This document shows, piece by piece, positions 15,621 to 23,808 of a DNA stretch of 64,000 nt. Origin of the DNA: DASRDR01 sp044867785 (GTDB lineage Bacteria > Methylomirabilota > Methylomirabilia > Rokubacteriales > DASRDR01). The notes beneath the pieces are model-generated. The model saw nothing but the letters and a program-made list of their open reading frames with translations, was not told the origin of the DNA and did not search any database. A program made the translations under genes and the position numbers. The DNA lies in assembly GCA_044867785.1 (NCBI GenBank), contig JBIOVM010000170.1, positions 38,120 through 102,119 on the forward strand, in the 5' to 3' direction. Position 1 is the stretch's first letter, and each line of letters starts with the position of its first letter.

Positions 15621-16892
15621 CTAGAACGGCTGGAGGGCGCCGGTCGGGTCGAAGGCGATCGGGGCGGGATCGCCGACCGGGGACAGGTCGTCCCGCTTGG
15701 CGACCTCGGCCAGCAGGTTCTCCGAGACGTCCACCTCGGTGATCTTGAGTGTGTTCTTGATCCGCACGACCCGCGCATCCTCCACGCGGTCAAGCCCGAG
15801 ACAGGAAAGCGCGACGCCGATGGCCTCCTGCGTCGAGTCGAGCGTCGCCGGCATCTTGCAGCCGGCCGGCGAGCATGCGGTAAGGCCGTTCACGTAGGTG
15901 GCCTCCCAGTCGATCTTGTCGACGAGCCGGCGCGTCGTGAAGTCCGCGCTCCCGATGCCGATGGCGTTGCCGTAGGTATGCGCGGTCAGGTCGCACACCA
16001 CGACGAACGTGACCTTCGGGCTCGTGTACGGCGGCTCGAAGAAGGTCCCGTGCCGGCCGATGATGTTCGAGTCCATGCCGGAGCCCGAGATGTCCTTGCC
16101 CATCTCGTCGACGATCAGGAGATCGATCTGCTCGAACGGCAGCCGCGCCATCCAGCTCTTGGCCTTCCGCAGGAGCTCGCGCTCGCCGTCCTCCAGCGTG
16201 GCGGGGAGGAACGCCTGGACGAGCGCCGTCTCGTCGTATCCGTTCTCCACGATGCCGAGGCCGAAGGCGATCCGCGCCTTCCGCAGGACCTCACGCCCGA
16301 AGGCCCGGACCATCGGCTCGTACCGGTGCCGAACGGCCGCCCGGTGCGCCTGAACGGCGCCGCGATGCTTGCCGACGCCGATCGTCATCATCTTGAAGAG
16401 CCCCGACTCGATCTCGCCGACGAAGTCCGTGTGCGGCTTCACGCGATTGAGCACGCCGATCCAGTCGGCCTCGGCGGCATACCGATCCAGCCACACGGGC
16501 AGCCCGAGCGCTTCCCCGAGCGGGACGACGTCCATCGTGGCCCGCACCGGGCACCCCATCGTGGCCTCGGTGATCCCGTAGTGCTCGAGCACGGAGCGCT
16601 GGCCGTCAGCCGTCCCCCCGCCGTGGCTGCCCATCGCGGGAAAGATGAACGGCCGGGCGCCGAGCGCCTTGACGTGCTCCACCGCGGCCTTGGCGATCAC
16701 GTCGATGTTCACGATGCCGCGGCTGCCAACCGCCAGCGCCACGCTCTGCCCGGGCTTGATCGGCAGCGCCAGGCTCCCGAGCGTCTGCCGCACGGCGCCG
16801 GGGATGTCCTGGAGCATCGGGCCCGCGAACTGCTGCTTGATGCGGGCCATGCGAGGCAGATGGGACGCACGCGGAATCCCGGTCAGCTTCAT
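15621..16892 (-). CDS. LarA-like (DUF2088) lactate racemase family protein
   Basis: A 423-residue protein resembling the nickel-pincer lactate racemase N-terminal family (DUF2088). SVALAVGSRGIVNIDV, PFIFPAMGSHGGGTADGQ near residue 85, YGITEATMGCPV and LNRVKPHTDFVGEIESGLFK match the cofactor and substrate regions of that group. LarA enzymes interconvert stereoisomers of 2-hydroxy acids using a nickel pincer nucleotide; lar maturation genes are not nearby. AGGAGG lies about seven bases before the ATG. The particular 2-hydroxy acid cannot be inferred. Confidence 0.8.
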   Translation of the reverse strand: MKLTGIPRASHLPRMARIKQQFAGPMLQDIPGAVRQTLGSLALPIKPGQSVALAVGSRGIVNIDVIAKAAVEHVKALGARPFIFPAMGSHGGGTADGQRSVLEHYGITEATMGCPVRATMDVVPLGEALGLPVWLDRYAAEADWIGVLNRVKPHTDFVGEIESGLFKMMTIGVGKHRGAVQAHRAAVRHRYEPMVRAFGREVLRKARIAFGLGIVENGYDETALVQAFLPATLEDGERELLRKAKSWMARLPFEQIDLLIVDEMGKDISGSGMDSNIIGRHGTFFEPPYTSPKVTFVVVCDLTAHTYGNAIGIGSADFTTRRLVDKIDWEATYVNGLTACSPAGCKMPATLDSTQEAIGVALSCLGLDRVEDARVVRIKNTLKITEVDVSENLLAEVAKRDDLSPVGDPAPIAFDPTGALQPF

Positions 16893-16917
16893 CGCGATCC
16901 TCCTGGAATGACGGCCG

Positions 16918-17355
16918 TCACTTCGGCTTGGTGAGCTCGTTCCGCACGGCGCCCCCGTCGGCGGTGGTACCCTGCCATTTCCAGACCCAGTTCTTCCCGT
17001 CCTGGCTTTCGTGGAAGGTCATCGTCCCCTTCGAGGTCGCCGTCTCGTAGACCACCCCGCCGTCGACGACGCGCATGATTCCGGGTCGCTGGGCCCCGGG
17101 CATGCCGCGGAGCACGGTGTAGAAGGCGCCCGTGTCCTGGATGACGGCCTGGATGGCTTGCGGCTGCGCCTGCTGGATCAGCTCCGACCCGTACCAGTTG
17201 CCGGCCAATATCCTGAAGTCGCCGGGCTGCATGATCCGGGCCGGGCCCGCCGGCGGCGTCGCGGCGCACCCGGCCAGTGTCGCGGCAAGGCCGACCCCGC
17301 CCAGCGCCACCCTCGCCCGCCGAGCCACACCCGACCGCGCGCTGCTCTCGAACAT
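16918..17355 (-). CDS. Putative lipoprotein of unknown function
   Basis: A 145-residue protein beginning at the ATG at 17355, which has GAGGAGG upstream and precedes a lipoprotein signal (VALGGVGLAATLAGCAATPP; lipobox Leu-Ala-Gly-Cys). The mature domain has FRILAGNWYGSEL and KGTMTFHESQDGKNWVWKWQ, resembling small beta-rich domains that follow a 'G-x-W-x-G' start. A longer upstream GTG frame would hide the signal. It is located in the outer or inner membrane. It lies 25 bases upstream of the LarA-like gene on the same strand. Confidence 0.7.
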   Translation of the reverse strand: MFESSARSGVARRARVALGGVGLAATLAGCAATPPAGPARIMQPGDFRILAGNWYGSELIQQAQPQAIQAVIQDTGAFYTVLRGMPGAQRPGIMRVVDGGVVYETATSKGTMTFHESQDGKNWVWKWQGTTADGGAVRNELTKPK

Positions 17356-17549
17356 GGTGTCAGCCTCCTCTGGGCCCCGGGCACACGGAGCTGCGGCGCT
17401 CGGGACGCCTCGCGCCGAGTAGAAGATACGCGCGTTGGCGGCCCTGGCCAATCCCCCCGACGCGGGCGCGCGGCGCCCCGCGCGGATCGATGCCGGGTCG
17501 GCCTCCGAGGCGGCCGGTCCGCAAGAGCAGCAATCGCGGGAGTTTGGCC

Positions 17550-17578
17550 TTGACTTGATCCGGGGCGACTCCTACGAT
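17550..17578 (+). promoter_or_regulatory. Sigma-70-type promoter for bamD
   Basis: TTGACT (17550-17555), a 17-base spacer and TACGAT (17573-17578). Transcription would begin near 17585, about 20 bases before the GTG start of bamD. Confidence 0.6.
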
Positions 17579-17603
17579 AGCGTACTCACCGCACGGGAGG
17601 CGC

Positions 17604-18392
17604 GTGCTCATCCCCAAGCATTCACACGAGTCGAAGCGACGGTCATGCCGGCCAGGGATGGTGATCTCCATCGCCGCCGTCGTGCTCTCGGGCTGCACCA
17701 TCTTCGGCGGGCGACCGAGCACCGTGGCGCCAGCCGCGACTCTGTACGACGCCGGTGAGCGGCTGCTCCTCCAGGACAAATACGAGCAGGCCCGCGAGCA
17801 GTTCTCCCTGCTGGCGGAGCGCCATCCCGAGTCGGATCTGGCGCCGGTGGCCCGCTTCCTGGTCGGCGAGACGTACTTCCGCGCCAAGGATTTCGAGAAG
17901 GCGGTCCCCGAGTTCGAGTCGTTCGTCACCCTCTACCCCGGGCACCAGATCGCCGACCTCGGCCAGTACCGGCTCGCGCGCAGCTTCTTCGACCAGATGC
18001 CGACGCTGGAGCGCGACCAGAAGATCACGGCCCAGGCCCTCGCCGAGTTCCGGCGGCTGATCCAGCTCTACCCCGAGAGCCGCTACGCGCCCGACGCGAT
18101 CGTGAAAATCGAGGCGTGCCGGCTGCGGCTCGCGCAGAAGGAGCTGTGGATCGCGGCCTTCTACGTGCGCCAGGGCAAGTACGAATCGGCGCTGCCGCGG
18201 TTCGACACGGTGATCAAGGACTACGGGCGGACGCAGGCGGCGCCGGAGGCCCTCTATCAGAAGGCCGACGCGCTCGGGCGCCTGGGGCGGACGGACGAGG
18301 CGGCCTCGGTGCTGAAGCGCCTCGTCGACGAGTTCCCGTCGAGCGAGTGGTCGCGCCGGGCGCGGGAGCGCCAGGCCGCGCGCGGAGCCTGA
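17604..18392 (+). CDS. bamD: Outer membrane protein assembly factor BamD-like lipoprotein
   Basis: A 262-residue lipoprotein with five or so TPRs, the architecture of BamD, which anchors to the outer membrane and works with BamA in inserting beta-barrel proteins. The GTG start gives a Lys/Arg-rich n-region, then MVISIAAVVLSGC with the lipid-attached Cys near residue 31. TPR segments include LYDAGERLLLQDKYEQAREQ, ARFLVGETYFRAKDFEKAV and WIAAFYVRQGKYESALPRF. Length is usual for BamD. An alternative ATG at 17658 would leave no charged n-region. GGAGG precedes the GTG closely. Confidence 0.85.
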   Translation: MLIPKHSHESKRRSCRPGMVISIAAVVLSGCTIFGGRPSTVAPAATLYDAGERLLLQDKYEQAREQFSLLAERHPESDLAPVARFLVGETYFRAKDFEKAVPEFESFVTLYPGHQIADLGQYRLARSFFDQMPTLERDQKITAQALAEFRRLIQLYPESRYAPDAIVKIEACRLRLAQKELWIAAFYVRQGKYESALPRFDTVIKDYGRTQAAPEALYQKADALGRLGRTDEAASVLKRLVDEFPSSEWSRRARERQAARGA

Positions 18393-18495
18393 GACCCGAT
18401 GTCCGAGGCGCGAGCACCGGCAGTGGGGCGCTCGGCCGGCCGGTAGCGCGCGTCGTGCACGTCGACATCACGGGAAGCTGCTGAGAGGAGCGTTC

Positions 18496-19470
18496 ATGGG
18501 CGAGCGGCTGCTCGAGCTCAAAGGTCTGAAGACGCACTTCTTCACCGAGGAAGGCGTCGTCCGCGCGGTGGACGGCGTGGACCTGCACATCGACAAGGGC
18601 GAGACCCTCGGCGTGGTCGGCGAATCCGGGTGCGGCAAGACCGTCACCGCGCTGTCCATCATGAAGCTCATCCCGATGCCGCCCGGCAAGATCGTCGAAG
18701 GCCAGATGCTCTATGAGGGCCGCGATCTCGTCACCTTGCCCCCCGCCCAGATGCGGAAGGTGCGGGGCAAGGAGATCTCCATGGTCTTCCAGGAGCCGAT
18801 GACCTCTCTGAATCCCGTCTTCACGATCGGGGAGCAGATCGCCGAGGCCATCCGTCTCCACGAAGGGCTCGGGCGCCGAGCGGCGATGGACAAGACCGTC
18901 GACATGCTCAAGCTCGTGCACATCCCGAACCCCGAGCGGCGCGTGAAGGAGTACCCCCACCAGCTCTCCGGCGGGATGCGTCAGCGCGTGATGATCGCCA
19001 TGGCGCTCTCCTGCAACCCGAAGCTCTTGATCGCCGACGAGCCGACCACGGCCCTCGACGTCACCATCCAGGCGCAGATCCTCGAGCTGCTGAACGAGCT
19101 GAAGGCCAAGCTCGGCATGGCGGTCCTCCTGATCACGCACGACATGGGCGTCATCGCGGAGACGGCGCAGCGGGTCATGGTCATGTACGCCGGCAAGGTG
19201 GTCGAAGAGGCGTCGGTCAAGAATCTCTTCAAGGAGCCGCTCCACCCGTACACGCAGGGGTTGTTGCGCTCCATTCCTCGGATCGACACGGCGGCGACGC
19301 ACAAGCAGCGGCTCGCGGCGATTCCCGGCGTGGTTCCCAGCCTGCTGAATCTCCCGCAGGGATGCCGTTTCGCCCCGAGGTGTCAGTTCGTGAAGCCCAT
19401 GTACACGGAGAAGGAACCGCCGCTGAAGGAAGTCAAACCCGGCCACAAGGTGGCGTGCTGGCTGTACTAG
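18496..19470 (+). CDS. Oligopeptide/dipeptide ABC transporter ATP-binding protein (OppD/DppD type)
   Basis: A 324-residue ATPase. Walker A GESGCGKT near residue 48, Q-loop in SMVFQEPMTSLNP, signature LSGGMRQRV, Walker B LLIADEPTTALD and switch ITHDMGV are all intact. The C-terminal extension with GCRFAPRCQF is characteristic of oligopeptide/dipeptide/nickel importers. GAGAGGAG lies upstream of the ATG. It is followed at 16 bases by the OppF partner, but no permease or binding-protein gene is adjacent, so the membrane components lie outside the window. Confidence 0.93.
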   Translation: MGERLLELKGLKTHFFTEEGVVRAVDGVDLHIDKGETLGVVGESGCGKTVTALSIMKLIPMPPGKIVEGQMLYEGRDLVTLPPAQMRKVRGKEISMVFQEPMTSLNPVFTIGEQIAEAIRLHEGLGRRAAMDKTVDMLKLVHIPNPERRVKEYPHQLSGGMRQRVMIAMALSCNPKLLIADEPTTALDVTIQAQILELLNELKAKLGMAVLLITHDMGVIAETAQRVMVMYAGKVVEEASVKNLFKEPLHPYTQGLLRSIPRIDTAATHKQRLAAIPGVVPSLLNLPQGCRFAPRCQFVKPMYTEKEPPLKEVKPGHKVACWLY

Positions 19471-19486
19471 CGGGGGGAGACGACAA

Positions 19487-20464
19487 ATGGCCGAGCCGCT
19501 GCTGCGGGTCAAGAATCTCGTCAAGCACTTCCCGATCAAGGGCGGGCTCTTCTCGCGGGAAGTGGCGCGCGTGCACGCCGTCGACGGGATCTCGTTCGAG
19601 ATCAACGCCGGCGAGACCCTCGGCCTCGTGGGCGAGTCGGGGTGCGGCAAGTCGACCACCGGCCGCTGCATCCTCCGCCTGATCGAGCCGACGTCGGGCG
19701 AGGTCTGGTTCGGGGGCAAGAACGTCACGACGATGGACAAGCGGTCGCTTCGGGCCCTCCGCCGCGACCTGCAGATCATCTTCCAGGACCCGTACGCGTC
19801 GCTGAACCCGCGGATGACCGTCGGCTCGATCGTCGGCGAAGCGCTCATCATCCACAAGCTGGCCCAGAACCGGCGCGAGCGCGAGGAGAAGGTCGCGCAC
19901 CTGCTGGAGACGGTGGGTCTCCACGCCGACCACATGCGCCGCTATCCCCACGAGTTCTCGGGCGGCCAACGGCAGCGCATCGGGATCGCCCGCGCGCTGG
20001 CGGTCAGCCCCAAGCTCATCGTCTGCGACGAGCCCGTCTCCGCGCTCGACGTCTCGATCCAGGCGCAGGTGATCAACCTGCTCGAGGACCTCCAGAAGCA
20101 GTTCAACCTGACGTATCTCTTCATCGCCCACGACCTGTCGGTCGTCGAGCACATCAGCACGCGGGTCGCGGTCATGTACTTGGGCAAGATCGTCGAGGTC
20201 GCGCCGTCGAAGGACCTCTACTCGAACCCGCGCCACCCCTACACCGAGGCGCTGCTCTCGGCGGTCCCGATCCCCGACCCCGAGGTCAAGCGCCAGCGAA
20301 TCCTGCTCGAGGGCGACGTCCCGAGCCCCATCCGCCCGCCGGCCGGGTGCCATTTCCACACCCGCTGCCGCATTCGCCAGGTGCCCGGCATCTGCGTGGA
20401 CCAGGAGCCGCCGCTCAAGTCGGGGACGTCGGGGCATCTGGTGTCCTGTCACTTCCGGGACTAG
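19487..20464 (+). CDS. Oligopeptide/dipeptide ABC transporter ATP-binding protein (OppF/DppF type)
   Basis: A 325-residue partner ATPase. Walker A GESGCGKSTTGR, Q-loop IIFQDPYASLNPRMTVG, signature FSGGQRQRIGIARAL, Walker B LIVCDEPVSALD and the C-terminal GCHFHTRCRIRQVPGIC are typical of OppF/DppF. It forms a heterodimer with the upstream ATPase and energises peptide or related solute uptake at the inner membrane. The two genes form a short operon; substrate depends on the unseen binding protein. Confidence 0.93.
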   Translation: MAEPLLRVKNLVKHFPIKGGLFSREVARVHAVDGISFEINAGETLGLVGESGCGKSTTGRCILRLIEPTSGEVWFGGKNVTTMDKRSLRALRRDLQIIFQDPYASLNPRMTVGSIVGEALIIHKLAQNRREREEKVAHLLETVGLHADHMRRYPHEFSGGQRQRIGIARALAVSPKLIVCDEPVSALDVSIQAQVINLLEDLQKQFNLTYLFIAHDLSVVEHISTRVAVMYLGKIVEVAPSKDLYSNPRHPYTEALLSAVPIPDPEVKRQRILLEGDVPSPIRPPAGCHFHTRCRIRQVPGICVDQEPPLKSGTSGHLVSCHFRD

Positions 20465-20519
20465 CCGCCGTCACGTCCGCGATCGCGCACGCCGCGGCCC
20501 TGCGCGTGAGCGCCCGGGC

Positions 20520-21053
20520 GTGACGCTCGCGATCGAGTCCTTGACTCCCGCCGGCGTGGCGGCGCACCGGGCGGCGCTCGTGGCGCTCCTCCGGGACGCC
20601 GTCGAGAGCGGGGCGTCCGTCGGCTTCCTGCCTCCGCTCGGCGAGGCCGAGGCCGCCGGGTACTGGGACAGCGTGTCCCTGGCGCTCGGCGACGGATCGC
20701 GGGTGGTGCTGGCCGCCCTCGACCCGGAGCTCGGACTCGTGGGCTCCGGCCAGCTGGACCTCGCCATGCGGGCGAACGCCCGGCACCGGGCCGAGGTGTC
20801 GAAGGTGATGGTGCACCGCCGGGCGCGCCGCCGCGGCGTCGGCCGGGCGCTCATGCTCGCGCTGGAGGCGCACGCCCGCCGCCTCGGGCGCACCACGCTC
20901 GTCCTCGACACGCGGCAGGGCGATCCTTCGGAAGCGCTCTACCGGGGTGTCGGCTGGACCTTCGCCGGCGCGATCCCCCGCTACGCCCGGAGCGCCGCCG
21001 GCGGCCTCGACGCGACCGCGCTGTACTTCAAGCTCCTCGATCCGCCGGCCTGA
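20520..21053 (+). CDS. GNAT N-acetyltransferase
   Basis: A 177-residue GNAT protein starting at GTG 20520. The acetyl-CoA binding segment is VSKVMVHRRARRRGVGRALM (Arg-Arg-x-Gly-x-Gly-Arg form) near residue 98, followed by HARRLGRTTLVLDTRQGDPS and ALYRGVGWTFAGAIP. The substrate is not known. It sits 55 bases after the OppF-type gene and converges on the unknown gene at 21.1 kb. Confidence 0.88.
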   Translation: MTLAIESLTPAGVAAHRAALVALLRDAVESGASVGFLPPLGEAEAAGYWDSVSLALGDGSRVVLAALDPELGLVGSGQLDLAMRANARHRAEVSKVMVHRRARRRGVGRALMLALEAHARRLGRTTLVLDTRQGDPSEALYRGVGWTFAGAIPRYARSAAGGLDATALYFKLLDPPA

Positions 21054-21075
21054 GCGCGATCGCCGCCACCCACCC

Positions 21076-23208
21076 TCAGGGGCTGGGGATGCGGGGGAGG
21101 CTCGCCAGGTTGTTCGTGATCTCGTCGTCGCCGGGCGTCCGGAGGTAACGCCGGCCGCGACTGCTGCGCGCGACGTGGATTGGCACGGCTTGCCCGACCG
21201 GCGTCGCCGACGGGTCGAGCGCCATGGTGATCCGGCCCCGCTCGATCAGGTGGGCGGCGTCGGCGACGGTCAGGCGCCACATTCGCCGGCCATCCGCCAT
21301 GAACCCGGCGACTTGCTGCGACACGAAGTCCGAGTCCCCGAAGGGGCTCGGCTGATCGGGCTCGAAGAACCGCACCGACAGCTTCCGCGCCAACGGCCCC
21401 AGGAAGACGCGCAGGACGCCGTCCCGCAGCTCGACCGACGTCGGCGAATATCCCTCGAGCGGCAGCGCGTCTCCTTCCTGCTCGGACTTCTCCCTGACGA
21501 AGTTGGCGAGCTTGTCGCTCACCTCGGCATCGAGCACGAAGTGGTCGAGCAGCCCGAGCCCGATCCACCCCAGCGAGTAGCCGACGATGAACACCGCGCA
21601 CACTGCGTAGGCGGTGAACGCCACCTTCGCCGAGATCGCCGCGACGATTCCGAGCCCGCCGATGAACGCGAGGCTGATCAGCGCGATCCCGGCGAGCGCC
21701 CCGAGCGCCGTGATCCAGGCGTCCGAGTCCTGGAAGGGCTCGCCGAACGTCTCTGGCTTCACGCCGATCTCCCGCGGCAGCGCGTTCTTCTCGTCGGCGA
21801 TCGCGCCCACCTCCTCGTCGATCGCCTCCCGATCGCCGCCGGCGCATTTCTCGGCCGCCAGCTCCCGGAGCCTCGCGTGCATCTCGGCCAGGGTCCGGCT
21901 GGGCTGGAGGTCGGGAGGCAGTTCCCCCGGCAGGGGATCGCGGGGGACGTCCCCACGGTCGAGCCGGAACGCCAGGCCGAACTCGACGTACCAGCCGTAA
22001 TGCCAGTGGTCGCCCTCGGCCCGGCCGCGGATGTGCAGCAGGTCGTGACCGAGCTCGGCGGCCGGCTCGATCGTCGCGGAGAAGTCGACCAGCGTGGCGT
22101 CCTCGCCGTCGAGCTCGATCCCGACGGATTCGCGCAGCAGGCAGCCCTCGAGCGGGTCGAAGTCCGAGGCGTCCAGGCAGAGCGAACGGATCTGCGACGC
22201 CCGGATCGAGCGGAGGATGGCGAATCCCGCCCGCATGAAGCCGACGGTCTCGTCGGTGCTGGACGCGAGCACCGACAGGGGCAGCGGCTCCGGAAGCACG
22301 TCCCCCGTCTGGATCTGGATCTGCAACGACTCCTCGGGGCCCGGCCCCTCGCCCTGGCGCGTCCAACGCCGGACGATCCCGTCGACCGCGAGAGGATCGC
22401 CGGAGGCCCCGGTCGGATCGACCGGGTGCGGCTTCGGGAGGAGCGATGCCCTCGACGTGGCGTCGTCGCCCGAGGTCAGGAGCGTGGCGCGCACCCCGGC
22501 AGCGAGCTCCGAGGCGACCAGCCCGATCGGATCGATGCCCGCTTGCATCAGCAACCCGCCGACGGTGCTGTCCCGGATGCAGTCCTGCTCCGCGGGGGTG
22601 AGCTCCCAGACGACGTGCGGCTCCACCCCCGTGAGCACCACGCGGCCGCCGGACGCTTGTTGGACATCTGGCCCGAACATCTCCGCGTCGAATCCGGGCT
22701 CGGGAGGACCGGCCTCGAGCACCGGCCCCGACTGCTCGGCGAACTCCAGCACGACGTTCTGGTGCGGTCGGCCGTCGATCGTCGCCTCGACCCGCTCGAG
22801 CGAGTCGTGGATGACGAGCCGGCCCAGCAGCGGGATCTCGTTGAAGAGGACCTGGCGGCCGTCGCACGACGTCGCCGGCAGGGGCGGGATCGGCAGGCCC
22901 AGCACCCGCGTGAACAGGAAGCGCGAGTTCCGCAGCTCGAGCTCGGGAGGGTGCTGGTCGAGCCGGAGGTCGAAGGCGAAGTGCCGGTCGACGTCTCCCG
23001 TGACCGCGCCGTCGCGCTGCTGCCACAGTCGCCCGCTCGCGTCGTGATGGAACCAGACGCGCGACACCGCCACGTGCAGCTGGGCCTCGCCTTCGATCAC
23101 CACGGCCTCGAACGGCTGGGGCGGGATGGACTTGGGCGGGAACCGCCCTTCGAACATCTCCTGGACGACGGTGCGGTGGAGCTCGATCAGGGTGTCGGGA
23201 TTGTCCAT
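21076..23208 (-). CDS. Large membrane-anchored protein with a C-terminal DUF3892-like domain
   Basis: A 710-residue protein of unknown function. The ATG at 23208 (MDNPDTLIELH) shares its A with the stop of the upstream gene (TGATG), so the pair is translationally coupled. Residues 1-450 are soluble-looking and beta-rich, with no signal peptide. Residues about 490-545 form two to three hydrophobic helices (ITALGALAGIALISLAFIGG, VAAISAKVAFTAYAVCAVFI, VGYSLGWIGLGLLDHF). The C-terminal 60 residues follow the DUF3892 pattern: WRLTVADAAHLIERG, VPIHVARSSRGRRYLRT, then D-x-x-x-x-NNLASLP. The role is unknown. The central soluble block might be a lipid-binding fold, but that is only a guess. Confidence 0.6.
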   Translation of the reverse strand: MDNPDTLIELHRTVVQEMFEGRFPPKSIPPQPFEAVVIEGEAQLHVAVSRVWFHHDASGRLWQQRDGAVTGDVDRHFAFDLRLDQHPPELELRNSRFLFTRVLGLPIPPLPATSCDGRQVLFNEIPLLGRLVIHDSLERVEATIDGRPHQNVVLEFAEQSGPVLEAGPPEPGFDAEMFGPDVQQASGGRVVLTGVEPHVVWELTPAEQDCIRDSTVGGLLMQAGIDPIGLVASELAAGVRATLLTSGDDATSRASLLPKPHPVDPTGASGDPLAVDGIVRRWTRQGEGPGPEESLQIQIQTGDVLPEPLPLSVLASSTDETVGFMRAGFAILRSIRASQIRSLCLDASDFDPLEGCLLRESVGIELDGEDATLVDFSATIEPAAELGHDLLHIRGRAEGDHWHYGWYVEFGLAFRLDRGDVPRDPLPGELPPDLQPSRTLAEMHARLRELAAEKCAGGDREAIDEEVGAIADEKNALPREIGVKPETFGEPFQDSDAWITALGALAGIALISLAFIGGLGIVAAISAKVAFTAYAVCAVFIVGYSLGWIGLGLLDHFVLDAEVSDKLANFVREKSEQEGDALPLEGYSPTSVELRDGVLRVFLGPLARKLSVRFFEPDQPSPFGDSDFVSQQVAGFMADGRRMWRLTVADAAHLIERGRITMALDPSATPVGQAVPIHVARSSRGRRYLRTPGDDEITNNLASLPRIPSP

Positions 23209-23687
23209 CAGCGTGCGGTCCGATCGCCCGGGGACTGGTCGGAGGGGGCGACCCGGCGGCCGCCGTTCGGTTTCGAGCCCGGTCGCGGCCGCGCGCGGAG
23301 CGTCGGCTTCGCGCGCACGCGCACCGCCGCGGGATCGAGCGCGAGGCGCGCCTCGCCCCTCGCGTCGGCGCGCCGGCCGAGCGCGCGGAGGATCGCGAGC
23401 AGGTCGTCGACGGGCCCCGGAAGGAGCCCGGCGCGCCGCATCGCCTCCACCGCCCCGGCGGGGTCCTCGACCAGGCGCGCCGCTTCCTCCGGCCGGGCCG
23501 CCAGCCAGCGATCGGCGGCGGCGGCGGCGCGGACGAGCTGCTCGATTGCCGCGTCCGACCAGGGCTGGTCGACGCCGGATCGGGCCATGACGGCGGCGAG
23601 GTCCGCTGCGCTCGGCGCCGGGCCCGACGGCGTGATCGAGAGGCGCTTCAGAGGGAACGGGGGACGACGACCCACGCGACCTTCCAC
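23208..23687 (-). CDS. Unknown protein coupled to the DUF3892-like gene
   Basis: A 159-residue protein from a GTG at 23687. The middle (about residues 24-110) is Ala-rich helical: DLAAVMARSGVDQPWSDA, IEQLVRAAAAADRWLAARPE, AVEAMRRAGLLPGPVDDLLA. The C-terminal 50 residues are basic and Pro/Arg-rich. The stop and the next start overlap as TGATG. No known family was recognised; absence of a signal or helix suggests a cytoplasmic partner of the downstream membrane-anchored protein. Confidence 0.55.
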   Translation of the reverse strand: MEGRVGRRPPFPLKRLSITPSGPAPSAADLAAVMARSGVDQPWSDAAIEQLVRAAAAADRWLAARPEEAARLVEDPAGAVEAMRRAGLLPGPVDDLLAILRALGRRADARGEARLALDPAAVRVRAKPTLRARPRPGSKPNGGRRVAPSDQSPGDRTAR

Positions 23688-23808
23688 TTCCTGCGCCGGC
23701 GGAGCGCGTCGGAACAGACACGGTAGCGGCCCCGGCCGCTCTCCATCGCCGCGTCTCGGAGTCTAACGCCGTCCGCGCCGGAACATCAAGGGCACGGAGA
23801 CCTGAGAC

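Noticed and set aside
20947..23766. Long rightward reading frame of over 900 codons
   Set aside because: It is antisense to the DUF3892-ended protein and rich in Arg/Asp/His with no family signal; it is a GC-codon artefact of the real leftward genes.
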